From NCBI GenBank assembly GCA_900078775.1, contig LT549889.1, forward strand, positions 1,860,001 through 1,924,000: a stretch of DNA of 64,000 nt, given 5' to 3'. The notes under the pieces were generated by a model, which saw only the letters and a list, made by a program, of their open reading frames with translations, was not told where the DNA came from and did not search any database. Each line of letters opens with the position of its first letter. The first letter of the stretch is position 1. Shown one piece after another: positions 16,062 through 24,460 of this stretch. The DNA is from Mycolicibacterium aurum. Its GTDB lineage: Bacteria > Actinomycetota > Actinomycetes > Mycobacteriales > Mycobacteriaceae. The position numbers and the translations under genes were made by a program.

Positions 16062-16831
16062 GCGATCAGGTGTCGCCCAGCGGGCGCACGCTGGTGATCA
16101 TCCCTACCTACAACGAACGGGAAAACCTGCCGCTGATCGTGGGCCGGGTCCATGCTGCGCTGCCGGACGTGCACATCCTCGTCGTCGACGACGGCAGCCC
16201 GGACGGCACAGGTCAGTTGGCCGACGAGCTGTCGCTGGCCGATCCGGACCGCATCCACGTCATGCATCGGGTCAGCAAGGACGGCCTGGGGGCGGCCTAT
16301 CTGGCCGGGTTCGACTGGGGTCTCAGCCGCGAATACACCGTGCTGGTCGAGATGGATGCCGACGGCAGCCACGCCCCGGAGGAACTGCCCCGGCTGCTGG
16401 CGGCCGTGGACGGCGGCGCGGATCTGGCGATCGGGTCCCGCTATGTGCCCGGCGGCACCGTGCGCAACTGGCCGTGGCGCCGGCTGGCCCTGTCCCGGAC
16501 CGCCAACACCTACTCCCGCGTGCTGCTCGGCGTCGACATCAACGACATCACCGCCGGCTACCGCGCCTACCGGCGCGAGGTGCTGGAGAAGATCGACCTG
16601 TCGGCGGTGGACTCCAAGGGCTACTGCTTCCAGATCGACCTGACCTGGCGGGCGATCAACGCCGGCTTCAAGGTCGTCGAGGTGCCGATCACGTTCTCCG
16701 AACGCGAACTCGGTGTGTCCAAGATGAGCGGGTCGAACATCCGTGAGGCGATGTTCAAGGTCGCCGAGTGGGGTCTGCGCGGCCGGCTGGACCGGGCCAG
16801 GGGAGTCAGCAGCCGCCCCGCCTCGCTATAG
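16058..16831 (+). CDS. ppm1: Polyprenol-phosphate mannosyltransferase
   Basis: The protein has 257 residues of the GT2 family, begins [13 protein letters not shown], and carries the DDGSPDGT and EMDADGSH (DxD) motifs that bind GDP-mannose and the metal. The later [13 protein letters not shown] and SKMSGSNI are dolichol-phosphate-mannose-synthase signatures. It makes polyprenyl-phosphate-mannose, the donor for LM/LAM and protein mannosylation. It has no membrane helices of its own, so membrane anchoring probably comes from the adjacent Lnt, with which it overlaps in an ATGA junction. In M. smegmatis the two separate proteins are known to interact. Confidence 0.95.
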   Translation: MSDQVSPSGRTLVIIPTYNERENLPLIVGRVHAALPDVHILVVDDGSPDGTGQLADELSLADPDRIHVMHRVSKDGLGAAYLAGFDWGLSREYTVLVEMDADGSHAPEELPRLLAAVDGGADLAIGSRYVPGGTVRNWPWRRLALSRTANTYSRVLLGVDINDITAGYRAYRREVLEKIDLSAVDSKGYCFQIDLTWRAINAGFKVVEVPITFSERELGVSKMSGSNIREAMFKVAEWGLRGRLDRARGVSSRPASL

Positions 16832-16848
16832 GCACCGGGTAAAACAAA

Positions 16849-16885
16849 CGAGCGTGCGGGTCCGGATACCGGACACGCACGCTCG
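16849..16885 (-). terminator. Intrinsic terminator of rbpA
   Basis: CGAGCGTGCG (16849-16858) is exactly inverted as CGCACGCTCG (16876-16885), and GTCCGG/CCGGAC extends the stem inward. Read leftwards, the hairpin is followed by TTTGTTTTACC, a U-rich tail. It therefore terminates rbpA; it may also stop ppm1 reading rightwards, but without a U tract on that side. Confidence 0.85.
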
Positions 16886-16906
16886 ACTGGTTTCGGTCGG
16901 GGCGGG

Positions 16907-17242
16907 TCAGCCGCGCCGACGGGTCTTGATGATGTCGAGGCGCTCCTTGAGCAACTCCTCGAGCTCTTCCACTGAACGCCGCTCCAGCAGCATGTCCCAG
17001 TGCGTACGCGGCGGCTTCACCTTCTTGGGCTCGGGGACGTCGCCGTCGATCAGCGTGCCCTCCATGCCGTTGCGGCACGGCCAGGTGCCGGGGATCTCGG
17101 CATCGTCGGCGAACGGCACCTCGAATTCTTCGCCGTTGTCGGTGCGGTAGCGCGCCACCTGGCGGGGTGCCAGATCATGGTTGCGGTCGGTCTCGTAGCT
17201 CACGGCGCCGAGCCGGCTGCCCCTCAGTACACGATCAGCCAT
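16907..17242 (-). CDS. rbpA: RNA polymerase-binding protein RbpA
   Basis: The product is 111 residues, starting MADRVLRGSRLGAVSYETD, nearly the same as M. tuberculosis RbpA (Rv2050). Its parts are the disordered N-terminal tail, the core domain with NGEEFEVPFADDAEIPGTW, a basic linker PKKVKPPRTHWD, and the C-terminal sigma-interaction domain RRSVEELEELLKERLDI. RbpA binds principal sigma factors and RNA polymerase and stabilises open complexes. The ATG at 17242 is preferred to an in-frame TTG 6 nt upstream because it matches known RbpA starts and has GGGAAG 7-8 nt before it. A strong terminator follows. Confidence 0.97.
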   Translation of the reverse strand: MADRVLRGSRLGAVSYETDRNHDLAPRQVARYRTDNGEEFEVPFADDAEIPGTWPCRNGMEGTLIDGDVPEPKKVKPPRTHWDMLLERRSVEELEELLKERLDIIKTRRRG

Positions 17243-17363
17243 CGTCAACTTCCCTTCAAACGCGCATTTGGAGTCCGGATTGTCAACGCGGCGGACCTAC
17301 ACCGAGTTCCCGACTCAATCCACCAGGATACGGCAGATGCTGGGCACCTTCGGCCCGGCGGTC

Positions 17364-17369
17364 TACAGT
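17364..17369 (+). promoter_or_regulatory. -10 box, leaderless start of zinc-finger protein gene
   Basis: TACAGT ends 6 nt before the GTG at 17376; no ribosome site is present. This decides the short start over the longer open frame from 17268. Confidence 0.5.
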
Positions 17370-17375
17370 CGGCGC

Positions 17376-17753
17376 GTGACTTCCGCAACGCCAGGTACAT
17401 CCACCGCGCCGGGGTCGTCCACCACGCGGCGCCGCGGGCGGCCCCAGCCGTGCCGCTGGTGCGGCCGCGAGGTACCCGACGCCGGATTGGGCCGGCGGCG
17501 CCAGTACTGCCGGCAGTCCTGTCGTCAGCGCGCCTACGAACAGCGCGCGCAGGTCAAGGGCACCTCGGTGGCCCCGGACTCGGTGGTGCTCACCGCCGAG
17601 GAGGCCGCCGACCTGTCCGATCGGCTCTATCAGGTGCGGTGCGCGGCCGAGGATGTGTCGATCGCCGCCGAGGAGGGCGTCGTCGGCGCCGAACTGCGGC
17701 AGCTGTGCGAGGCGCTGCTGGCGGCCGCGAAGGCCGCCGACGGCTGGCGCTGA
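17376..17753 (+). CDS. Small protein with a Cys4 zinc-finger-like motif
   Basis: This is a 125-residue protein. After a disordered Ser/Thr/Pro-rich lead, residues ~25-50 hold CRWCGREV and QYCRQSCRQRAYEQR, giving a CxxC-xn-CxxxC set that should bind one zinc. A basic helix follows and then an acidic C-terminal helical half (LTAEEAADLSDRLYQVR). Similar proteins of unknown function occur next to rbpA in other actinobacteria (Rv2049c position in M. tuberculosis). The arrangement of a small finger plus helix suggests nucleic-acid or protein binding, but no function is known to me. Confidence 0.7.
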   Translation: MTSATPGTSTAPGSSTTRRRGRPQPCRWCGREVPDAGLGRRRQYCRQSCRQRAYEQRAQVKGTSVAPDSVVLTAEEAADLSDRLYQVRCAAEDVSIAAEEGVVGAELRQLCEALLAAAKAADGWR

Positions 17754-17757
17754 CCGC

Positions 17758-18450
17758 TCAGCAGGACAGCCGCACCCCGATGCCGGGCGGGGCCGTCGAC
17801 TCGGTCAGGCAGCCGAATCCGTCCACCCCGTCGGCGTCCATCCGCACCGCCGATCGGTGGGCGTAGTTGACGCACAGCACCGCATCGGTGTCGGCCCGGC
17901 ACCGGAAGTCCCCGAATGCCACGGTCGCGTCCCCGGCCAGGGCAGCCCCGGCGCCCTCCCCGAACGGGCCGGGATCGCCGCGCTGGGAACCGATTTCGAC
18001 GGCGCTGCCGTCGAAATCGACCCAGTTGCCCTTCCATTCGGTGACCGCATCGGCCGGCCGCGGCGGCGGATCGTCGAGATCCACCAGACAGGCCAGCGCG
18101 CCGTCCCGGTACGCCGGGGTGCTGATGCAGTTGACGGTGTCGGTGGTGAACGCGACGCCGCCGTCGAGGTCGGTGCCGGCGCCGTCACGGGTGACGGTGC
18201 CGAAGTCCTCGGGGGCGGCCGGGGCGCCGTCCTCGATCCAGGAGATGACGGTGCCGATGTCGGTGCCGGCCTTGAGCTCACCGGACGGTTTCGTCGAGGA
18301 ACCGGTGGTCGTGGGTGCGGCGGTGGCCGTCGTGGTGGTGGTCGGCGGTTTCACCGACAGCGGGGTGCGCGCGGTGGACTGGCCGGAATCCAGTGTCTGC
18401 GAACAGCCCGCAACCAGCGCAGATGTCATCACCAACAGCAGCAACCGCAT
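17758..18450 (-). CDS. Secreted lipoprotein of unknown function
   Basis: The protein has 230 residues. The signal peptide MRLLLLVMTSALVAGC ends in a lipobox (LVAG-Cys16). It is followed by a Thr/Pro/Ala linker rich in TTTTTATAAPTTT and then a globular domain with several cysteines (NCIST, LACLVD, FRCRAD, LCVNY, GCLTE, LSC) that probably form disulfides. The lipobox predicts a membrane-anchored exported protein. The start at 18450 is supported by the signal peptide and by TACCCT ending 6 nt upstream; a longer frame to 18498 would bury the signal. A distant similarity in layout to the 55766 lipoprotein is noted. Confidence 0.82.
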   Translation of the reverse strand: MRLLLLVMTSALVAGCSQTLDSGQSTARTPLSVKPPTTTTTATAAPTTTGSSTKPSGELKAGTDIGTVISWIEDGAPAAPEDFGTVTRDGAGTDLDGGVAFTTDTVNCISTPAYRDGALACLVDLDDPPPRPADAVTEWKGNWVDFDGSAVEIGSQRGDPGPFGEGAGAALAGDATVAFGDFRCRADTDAVLCVNYAHRSAVRMDADGVDGFGCLTESTAPPGIGVRLSC

Positions 18451-18456
18451 TCGGCC

Positions 18457-18462
18457 AGGGTA
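18457..18462 (-). promoter_or_regulatory. -10 box, leaderless start of the 17758 lipoprotein
   Basis: On the minus strand TACCCT ends 6 nt before the ATG at 18450. It sits back to back with the box at 18515 in the 77-nt divergent gap. Confidence 0.5.
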
Positions 18463-18514
18463 GCGGTCACCCGACGCGGCGCGGCCAAGGCGCGGCAAAC
18501 GGCCCGATCTTCGC

Positions 18515-18520
18515 TAACGT
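18515..18520 (+). promoter_or_regulatory. -10 box, leaderless start of the carboxylesterase
   Basis: TAACGT ends 7 nt before the ATG at 18528, with no ribosome site. Confidence 0.5.
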
Positions 18521-18527
18521 CGGCGCT

Positions 18528-20039
18528 ATGCACGAACACACCGTCCGGGTCCGCATCAACACCGGAACCATCGAGGGATTCACCCGCAACGGCGTGCACC
18601 GCTGGCGGTCCGTCCCGTACGCCAAGCCGCCGGTGGGCGCGCTGCGCTACCGGGCGCCGCTGCCGGCCGAGCCGTGGCCCGGGGTCCGGTACTGCCACGG
18701 ATTCACCTACTGCGCACCGCAGGACAAGATGTACACCCTGCTCGGCGTCGGCAAGTACCAGCCGATGAGCGAGGACTGTCTGACGCTCAACGTGGTGGCC
18801 CCGGAACACCCCGAGGACGACGGCCCGCTGCCGGTGATGTTCTTCATCCACGGCGGCGGCTACATCCTGGGCAGTTCGGCCACCCCGGTGTACGACGGGG
18901 TGGCGCTGGCCCGGCGCGGTTGCGTGTTCGTCTCGGTGAACTACCGGCTCGGTGCGCTGGGCTGCCTGGATCTGTCGGCGTTGTCCACCCCCGAGCACCC
19001 GATCGACGACAACCTCTACCTGCACGACCTGGTGCTGGCCCTGAAGTGGGTGCGCGACAACATCGCGGTGTTCGGCGGCGACCCGGACAACGTCACCATC
19101 TTCGGGGAGAGCGCCGGCGCGCACGCGGTGGCCACCCTGCTGGCGGTGCCCGCCGCGGGTGGCCTCTTCGCGCGGGCGATCTCGCAGAGCCCGGCCAGCG
19201 GTATGCAGAGCGGCCCGGACACCGCCGCGGCGTTCGCCGAACAGTTCGCCGGGGTGCTCGGCGCGTCCAAGCGCGATGGTGCGGCGGCCGTGATGGCCGC
19301 GCGCCCGGCCGTACTGGTCGCGGCGCTGCGCGAGTTGATCATCCGCGGCGGACAGGACATGCCCGGCGCGTTTCCGGTCGGCCCGACCTGGGGTACCGAG
19401 ATGCTGCCGCAGGATCCGGTGCAGGCCATGCGCGCCGGTAACGCGCACCGGGTGCCGCTGATCGTGGGCACCAACGCCGACGAGGGCAAACTGTTCACCC
19501 GGTTCCTGAAGCTGCTGCCCACCAACGAGCCGGCCATCGAGGCGCTGCTGGCCGCGGCCGGGCCGCAGACCCGGGACCGGATCGTGTCCGCCTACCCGGA
19601 CTATCCGAGCAAGGCCGCCTGTATCCGGCTGGGCGGGGACTTCACCTTCGGCACCGCGGCATGGGACATCTCGCACGCGCACAGCGCGCACGCCCCGACC
19701 TTCACCTACCGCTACGACTACGCGCCGCGGATCCTGGACATGTCCGGTATGGGCGCCACGCACGCGACCGAACTGCTCGCGGTCTTCGGCATCTACCGCA
19801 CCCGGGTGGGCGGTCTGCTCGCCGCCGCCGGTGACCGGGCCTCGGCGCGCCGCGTCAGCCGGGAGGTGCAGACCCGCTGGGGCGAGTTCAGCCGGTACGG
19901 CAGCCCCGGCGAGGGCTGGCCACGCTACGACGAGGGCATGCGCGCGGTGCTGGTGTTCGACCGGCAGACCCGCCTGCAGTACGACCCCGACGCCGACCGG
20001 CGCCGGGCCTGGGAGGGGTTCACGCTGACCGCGCAGTAG
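18528..20039 (+). CDS. lipT: Type-B carboxylesterase (LipT-like)
   Basis: This is a 503-residue alpha/beta hydrolase of the carboxylesterase type-B family. The oxyanion-hole motif is HGGGY at 108-112 and the nucleophile Ser195 lies in GESAG (193-197). The catalytic Glu is in NADEGKLF and the His is in GATHATEL. SEDCLTLNVV is the family N-terminal signature. It hydrolyses carboxylic esters; the natural substrate is not evident. M. tuberculosis Rv2045c (LipT) lies at the matching distance from rbpA, supporting the name. There is no signal peptide, so it is cytoplasmic. Confidence 0.88.
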   Translation: MHEHTVRVRINTGTIEGFTRNGVHRWRSVPYAKPPVGALRYRAPLPAEPWPGVRYCHGFTYCAPQDKMYTLLGVGKYQPMSEDCLTLNVVAPEHPEDDGPLPVMFFIHGGGYILGSSATPVYDGVALARRGCVFVSVNYRLGALGCLDLSALSTPEHPIDDNLYLHDLVLALKWVRDNIAVFGGDPDNVTIFGESAGAHAVATLLAVPAAGGLFARAISQSPASGMQSGPDTAAAFAEQFAGVLGASKRDGAAAVMAARPAVLVAALRELIIRGGQDMPGAFPVGPTWGTEMLPQDPVQAMRAGNAHRVPLIVGTNADEGKLFTRFLKLLPTNEPAIEALLAAAGPQTRDRIVSAYPDYPSKAACIRLGGDFTFGTAAWDISHAHSAHAPTFTYRYDYAPRILDMSGMGATHATELLAVFGIYRTRVGGLLAAAGDRASARRVSREVQTRWGEFSRYGSPGEGWPRYDEGMRAVLVFDRQTRLQYDPDADRRRAWEGFTLTAQ

Positions 20040-20090
20040 CGGCTTGACCGAACCGCTGCGCCACCGCGCGCGGTGTGGTTGTTTGGTCCG

Positions 20091-22001
20091 ATGGTGCACC
20101 CGCTGGATCCCCTCGGCCCCGACGAATTCACCGCTGTCGCCGCGATCCTGGGCCGTGAGCACGGCGTCGGGGACGGCTGGCGCTACGCGTCGGTCGAGCT
20201 GGCCGAACCGGACAAGTCCGCACTGGCGGCCTTCGAGTCTGCGGGGCACGCCCCGCCGCGCCGGGCCGTCGTGGTGTGCCTGGACCGGGCGGCCAATGCC
20301 ACCTACAAGGCGGTGGTGTCGCTGACCGAGGGCCGCACCGAGGCGTTCGACCATCTGCCCGGTGTGCAACCCAATTTCACGGTCGACGAGTTCCTCGAGT
20401 GCGACGCGATGCTGCGCACCCACCCCGACTTCCTGGCTGCGCTGGCGGCCCGCGGCATCACCGATATCGACCTGGTCTTCGTGGACACCTGGACCTACGG
20501 CGACGCCGTCATCCCCGACGAGTTCCGGGGCCGGCGCCTCGGCTGGTCGGACACCTGGCTCAAGGACGGGCCCGGGATGAACCCGTACGCGCACCTGGTC
20601 AGCGGGCTGCACTGCGTGATCGACCTCAACAGCATGGAACTGCTCCGGGTCGAGGACACCGGCGCCATCGAAACACCGCCCGTGATGGGCGAATACGTAC
20701 CCCGGCACATCCCCGAGCAGATCCGGGCGGCGTCGCGCCGGGAGCCGCTCAAACCGCTGCACATCACCCAGCCCGAGGGCCCGTCCTTCACGCTGGACGG
20801 CAACCTGTTGCGCTGGCAGAACTGGTCGCTGCGGGTCGGGTTCAACTACCGCGAGGGGATGACGCTGCACACCGTCCGCTATCAGGACGGGGACCGGGAC
20901 CGCTCGATCGCGCACCGGTTGTCGTTCGCGGAAATGGTGGTGCCCTACCGCGATTCGTCGGTGGATCACTACCGGCGCACCGCGTTCGACATCGGGGAGT
21001 GGGGGCTGGGTTTCATGACCCAGTCACTGGAACTGGGCTGCGACTGCCTGGGCGAGATCCGGTATCTGGACGCGGTGCTGCACAACAGCAAGGGCGAGCC
21101 GTACACCATCACCAACGCGATCTGCATCCACGAGGAGGACGCGGCGGTGCTGTGGAAGCACGTCGACCACGACGAAGGCGCCGAGGTACGCCGGATCCGC
21201 AGGCTCACCGTGTCGTTTCACGTCACCGTCGCCAACTACGAATACCTGGTGTACTGGCGGCTGTACCAGGACGGCAACATCGAATGCGAGGTGCGGGCCA
21301 CCGGCATCATGGTGACCACGCCGCTGGCGGCCGGGCAGCCCAGCCCCAACGGCACCCTGGTCGACGAGCGCACCTACGCCCCGTTCCACCAGCACTTCCT
21401 GGTGGCGCGCCTGGACATGGATGTCGACGGCACCGACAACACGGTCTACATGTCCGAGTCCTATGCCGAACCGACCGGCCCGGACAACCCGCACGGGTTG
21501 TCGCTGGTGACCCGCAATGTCGCGCTGCGCACCGAAGAGGAGGGCATCCAGGATGTCGAGTTCTCCACCCAGCGGGGCTGGAAGGTGGTGAACACCAACG
21601 TCGTCAACGGTCTGGGCACCCACCCGTCCTACAAGCTGGTGCCCACCGGTGCGCTGCCGGCCATGTTCGACGCCGATTCCCCGGTGCTGCGCCGCGCCAA
21701 CGTCATCGGTCATGCGTTGTGGGTGACGCCGAACCATCCCGAGGAACGCTGGCCGGCGGGGGAATTCGTCAATCAGTCGGTAGCCGACACCGGACTCGGC
21801 GAATGGACGAAGGCCAATCGGTCGATCGAGAACACCGATGTGGTGCTGTGGTACGTGTTCGGGATCCACCACATCACCCGGCCGGAGGATTGGCCGGTGA
21901 TGCCGGTGGATGTGGTGTCCTTCTGGCTGAAACCGTTCGGGTTCTTCGACCGCAATCCGGCGCTGGACGTGCCGCCCACACCCCGCGAGTGTCACACCTA
22001 G
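20091..22001 (+). CDS. Copper amine oxidase (topaquinone enzyme)
   Basis: The product has 636 residues. Every key residue of the family is present: catalytic base Asp300 in AFDIGEWG, the topaquinone precursor Tyr383 in NYEY, copper ligands His433 and His435 in HQHF, and the third copper His in GIHHITRPEDWPVMP (593/594). The positions match Arthrobacter phenylethylamine oxidase closely. It oxidises primary amines to aldehydes, releasing ammonia and hydrogen peroxide; the preferred amine is unknown. There is no signal peptide. The ATG at 20091 is chosen because it gives the family length; a GTG 18 nt upstream is possible. It starts 51 nt after lipT. Confidence 0.95.
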   Translation: MVHPLDPLGPDEFTAVAAILGREHGVGDGWRYASVELAEPDKSALAAFESAGHAPPRRAVVVCLDRAANATYKAVVSLTEGRTEAFDHLPGVQPNFTVDEFLECDAMLRTHPDFLAALAARGITDIDLVFVDTWTYGDAVIPDEFRGRRLGWSDTWLKDGPGMNPYAHLVSGLHCVIDLNSMELLRVEDTGAIETPPVMGEYVPRHIPEQIRAASRREPLKPLHITQPEGPSFTLDGNLLRWQNWSLRVGFNYREGMTLHTVRYQDGDRDRSIAHRLSFAEMVVPYRDSSVDHYRRTAFDIGEWGLGFMTQSLELGCDCLGEIRYLDAVLHNSKGEPYTITNAICIHEEDAAVLWKHVDHDEGAEVRRIRRLTVSFHVTVANYEYLVYWRLYQDGNIECEVRATGIMVTTPLAAGQPSPNGTLVDERTYAPFHQHFLVARLDMDVDGTDNTVYMSESYAEPTGPDNPHGLSLVTRNVALRTEEEGIQDVEFSTQRGWKVVNTNVVNGLGTHPSYKLVPTGALPAMFDADSPVLRRANVIGHALWVTPNHPEERWPAGEFVNQSVADTGLGEWTKANRSIENTDVVLWYVFGIHHITRPEDWPVMPVDVVSFWLKPFGFFDRNPALDVPPTPRECHT

Positions 22002-22021
22002 TTGACACCTGTCATGTGTGA
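21992..22021. promoter_or_regulatory. Operator with TGACA-CC-TGTCA core
   Basis: A perfect TGACA-N2-TGTCA palindrome at 22003-22014 is framed by TCACAC (21992-21997) and GTGTGA (22016-22021), a second, slightly offset inverted repeat. TTGACA at 22002-22007 would be the -35 region, so a bound repressor would block the promoter of the 22047 gene. The core is the same motif as in the TetR operator at 2757-2790. Confidence 0.6.
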
Positions 22022-22034
22022 TTGGCGCCACTGC

Positions 22035-22040
22035 TAGGTT
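22035..22040 (+). promoter_or_regulatory. -10 box, leaderless start of the kinase-fold fusion gene
   Basis: TAGGTT ends 6 nt before the GTG at 22047, downstream of the TGACA operator; there is no ribosome site. Confidence 0.5.
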
Positions 22041-22046
22041 GCCTCT

Positions 22047-24020
22047 GTGGACCTCACCCTCATCGAACGCCCCACAGACCTCACCAACGACTGGCTGACC
22101 GCCGCGCTCGGCGCGGGCACCGTGACCGGACACGAGTTCGTGCGCATCGGCACCGGCCAGATGAGCGAGTGCTACCGCGTCACGCTGACCTACGCCGACG
22201 GCCAGAGCGGACCCCCGTCGGTGGTGCTCAAGGTCGCCGCCGCCGACCCGAACAGCCGCGGCACCGGCCTGGCGATGGGCCTCTACGAACGCGAGGTGAA
22301 GTTCTACGCGGAGATCGCGCCCAGGCTCTCGGGCCCGTTCGCGCCCTGCTATCACCACGCCTACGACCCGGAGACCGGCGCCTTCGACCTGTTGCTCGGT
22401 GATGCCGCGCCAGCGATGGTGGGCGACGAGATCCGCGGCGCCACACCGCAACAGGCACTGCTGGCGCTGTCGGAGTTGGGCCGGGTACACGGCCCGTTGC
22501 TCGGCGACGCGACCCTGGCCGATGCGGCCTGGCTGAACCGGGAGGCGCCGATCGACCAGGCGTTGCTGTCCGCACTGTGGGCGGGCTTCGCCGCGCGGTT
22601 CGGTGATCGGATCTCCCCGGAGCAGCGATACGTGTGCGAGCGGCTGGTCGCCGGCTACGACGGATACCTGGCCGACGATGCCGCGTCGGTGCAGGGTCTG
22701 GTGCACGGCGACTACCGCCTGGACAACATGCTGTTCGGGGAACCGGGCGCGGATCGGGCGCTGACGGTGGTGGACTGGCAGACCGTCACCTGGGGCCCCG
22801 CGCTGACCGACGTCGCCTACTTCATCGGGTGCGCGCTGCCCGACGACCTGCGCCGCGCCCACTACGACGATCTGCTGCGCGCCTATCACACGGCGCTGGG
22901 AGGGGACTCCCCGCTGTCGCTGGATGACGTCCGGGCCGGCGTCCGCAGGGCCGGCTTCTTCGGCGTGTTGATGGCCATCGTGTCCGCGATGCTGGTGGAG
23001 CAGACCGAACGCGGCGACCAGATGTTCATGACGATGCTGGCCCGGCACTGTGCCCATGTCCTGGACACCGATGCACTGGCGGTGCTGCCCGAGCCGGCGG
23101 GGTCCGAGCCGTTGACCCCGTCCCCGGCCGACGAGGGCCCGCACGCGCACACCGACGAGGAACTCTGGAACGAGAGCTGGTACTTCGACTTCGTCGACGC
23201 CGCACAGGGTCTCGGCGGCTGGGTCCGTCTCGGGCTGATCCCGAACCAGCAGAAATCCTGGATCAACGCGCTGCTGTGCGGGCCCGGGACGCCGACGATC
23301 GCGGTCAACGATCTGGCCGCCCCGTTGCCGGCCGACCCGGCCCGGGTGCGTACCGAACAGATCGATCTGGGTCTGTCCGCCATGGTGCCGTTGCAGCGCT
23401 ACCGGGTGACCCTGCGCGCCAACGGGCAGGCCTACGACGATCCGGCCGGACTGCTGCGCGGTGAGTCCGGGCGCAGCGTGGAGGTCGGTCTCGACCTGGA
23501 GTTCAGCTCGGTGAGCACGCCGTACCAGTACCGGATCGCCGCGCGTTACGAGATCGCCTGTGCGGTGACGGGTACCGCGACGATCGACGGCCGGCAGTAC
23601 CCACTGAACGCGGTGCCCGGCCAGCGCGATCACTCCTGGGGCGTGCGGGACTGGTGGGCGATGGACTGGACCTGGAGTGCGCTGCACCTCGAGGACGGCA
23701 CCCATCTGCACGGGGTGGACATCCGGGTGCCGGGCATACCGCCGATCGGTGTCGGCTATCTGCAGCAGGAGGGACAGCCGTTGGTCGAACTCACCGCGGT
23801 CACCGCCGAGAACGCCTTTGCCACCGACGATCTGCCCGCCTCGGCCACGCTGATGCTGGAGCCGGTCGGGGTCCGGGTGGACGCCGACATCCAGGGCCAC
23901 GCACCGGTGCTGCTGACCGCGGTCGACGGCCGGGTCTGCCAGTTCCCGCGGGCCTGGGCGAAGGTCACCACCGCCGACGGCCGCACCGGCGTCGGTTGGC
24001 TGGAGTGGAACCGCAACTAG
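22047..24020 (+). CDS. APH-fold kinase-like domain fused to a lipocalin-like domain
   Basis: This is a 657-residue two-domain protein. Residues ~1-345 are an aminoglycoside-phosphotransferase fold with HGDYRLDN at 220-227 and VVDW at 241-244, closely resembling the 1017 gene. After a Pro/Glu-rich linker (345-370), residues ~371-657 form a beta-rich domain with GQRDHSWGVRDW at 525-536. This pattern is reminiscent of the DHxWG motif of CrtC/AttH lipocalin-like proteins and of DUF7064/7065-type families. The likely theme is phosphorylation and binding of a hydrophobic small molecule, but this is inference. It follows the copper amine oxidase with its own promoter and operator. Confidence 0.75.
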   Translation: MDLTLIERPTDLTNDWLTAALGAGTVTGHEFVRIGTGQMSECYRVTLTYADGQSGPPSVVLKVAAADPNSRGTGLAMGLYEREVKFYAEIAPRLSGPFAPCYHHAYDPETGAFDLLLGDAAPAMVGDEIRGATPQQALLALSELGRVHGPLLGDATLADAAWLNREAPIDQALLSALWAGFAARFGDRISPEQRYVCERLVAGYDGYLADDAASVQGLVHGDYRLDNMLFGEPGADRALTVVDWQTVTWGPALTDVAYFIGCALPDDLRRAHYDDLLRAYHTALGGDSPLSLDDVRAGVRRAGFFGVLMAIVSAMLVEQTERGDQMFMTMLARHCAHVLDTDALAVLPEPAGSEPLTPSPADEGPHAHTDEELWNESWYFDFVDAAQGLGGWVRLGLIPNQQKSWINALLCGPGTPTIAVNDLAAPLPADPARVRTEQIDLGLSAMVPLQRYRVTLRANGQAYDDPAGLLRGESGRSVEVGLDLEFSSVSTPYQYRIAARYEIACAVTGTATIDGRQYPLNAVPGQRDHSWGVRDWWAMDWTWSALHLEDGTHLHGVDIRVPGIPPIGVGYLQQEGQPLVELTAVTAENAFATDDLPASATLMLEPVGVRVDADIQGHAPVLLTAVDGRVCQFPRAWAKVTTADGRTGVGWLEWNRN

Positions 24021-24116
24021 CTGGGGCCTCCCTTTCCCGCGACCGTGCGAGTCTGCGGGGGACACGCCGCACGCATACCCGATTTCACGCACGCTCACGG
24101 CAGGCTGGTGACCGTG

Positions 24117-24443
24117 ATGGTGCTCAAGTCGACGTTGCTGTTCGTGCTCGCCGCGATCCTGGAGATCGGGGGAGCGTGGCTGGTCTGGCAGGGGGTGCGC
24201 GAGCACCGAGGCTGGCTGTGGGCGGGGGTTGGCGTGATCGCCCTGGGCGCTTACGGTTTCGTGGCCGCGTTCCAGCCGGACGCCAACTTCGGCCGGGTGC
24301 TGGCCGCCTACGGCGGGGTTTTCGTCGCGGGCTCGCTGATCTGGGGCATGGTCGCCGACGGGTTCCGGCCGGACCGCTGGGACATCTCCGGCGCGCTGGT
24401 GTGCCTGCTCGGGGTCGGGCTGATCATGTACGCACCCCGGTGA
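24117..24443 (+). CDS. UPF0060 (YnfA-like) small membrane protein
   Basis: The product has 108 residues and four predicted membrane helices, opening [24 protein letters not shown], the conserved UPF0060 start with its Glu. The [27 protein letters not shown] segment is the family signature. YnfA-type proteins are related to small multidrug transporters; a firm substrate is not established. The ATG at 24117 is chosen over the in-frame GTGs at 24108 and 24114 because it gives the usual family length. The 97 nt upstream show no clear promoter. Confidence 0.88.
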   Translation: MVLKSTLLFVLAAILEIGGAWLVWQGVREHRGWLWAGVGVIALGAYGFVAAFQPDANFGRVLAAYGGVFVAGSLIWGMVADGFRPDRWDISGALVCLLGVGLIMYAPR

Positions 24444-24460
24444 GGGTCAGCGGTGGTCGG

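Noticed and set aside
21024..24206. Long minus-strand open frame across the amine oxidase and kinase-fold genes
   Set aside because: Antisense shadow spanning two real genes and their promoter; no recognisable motifs.
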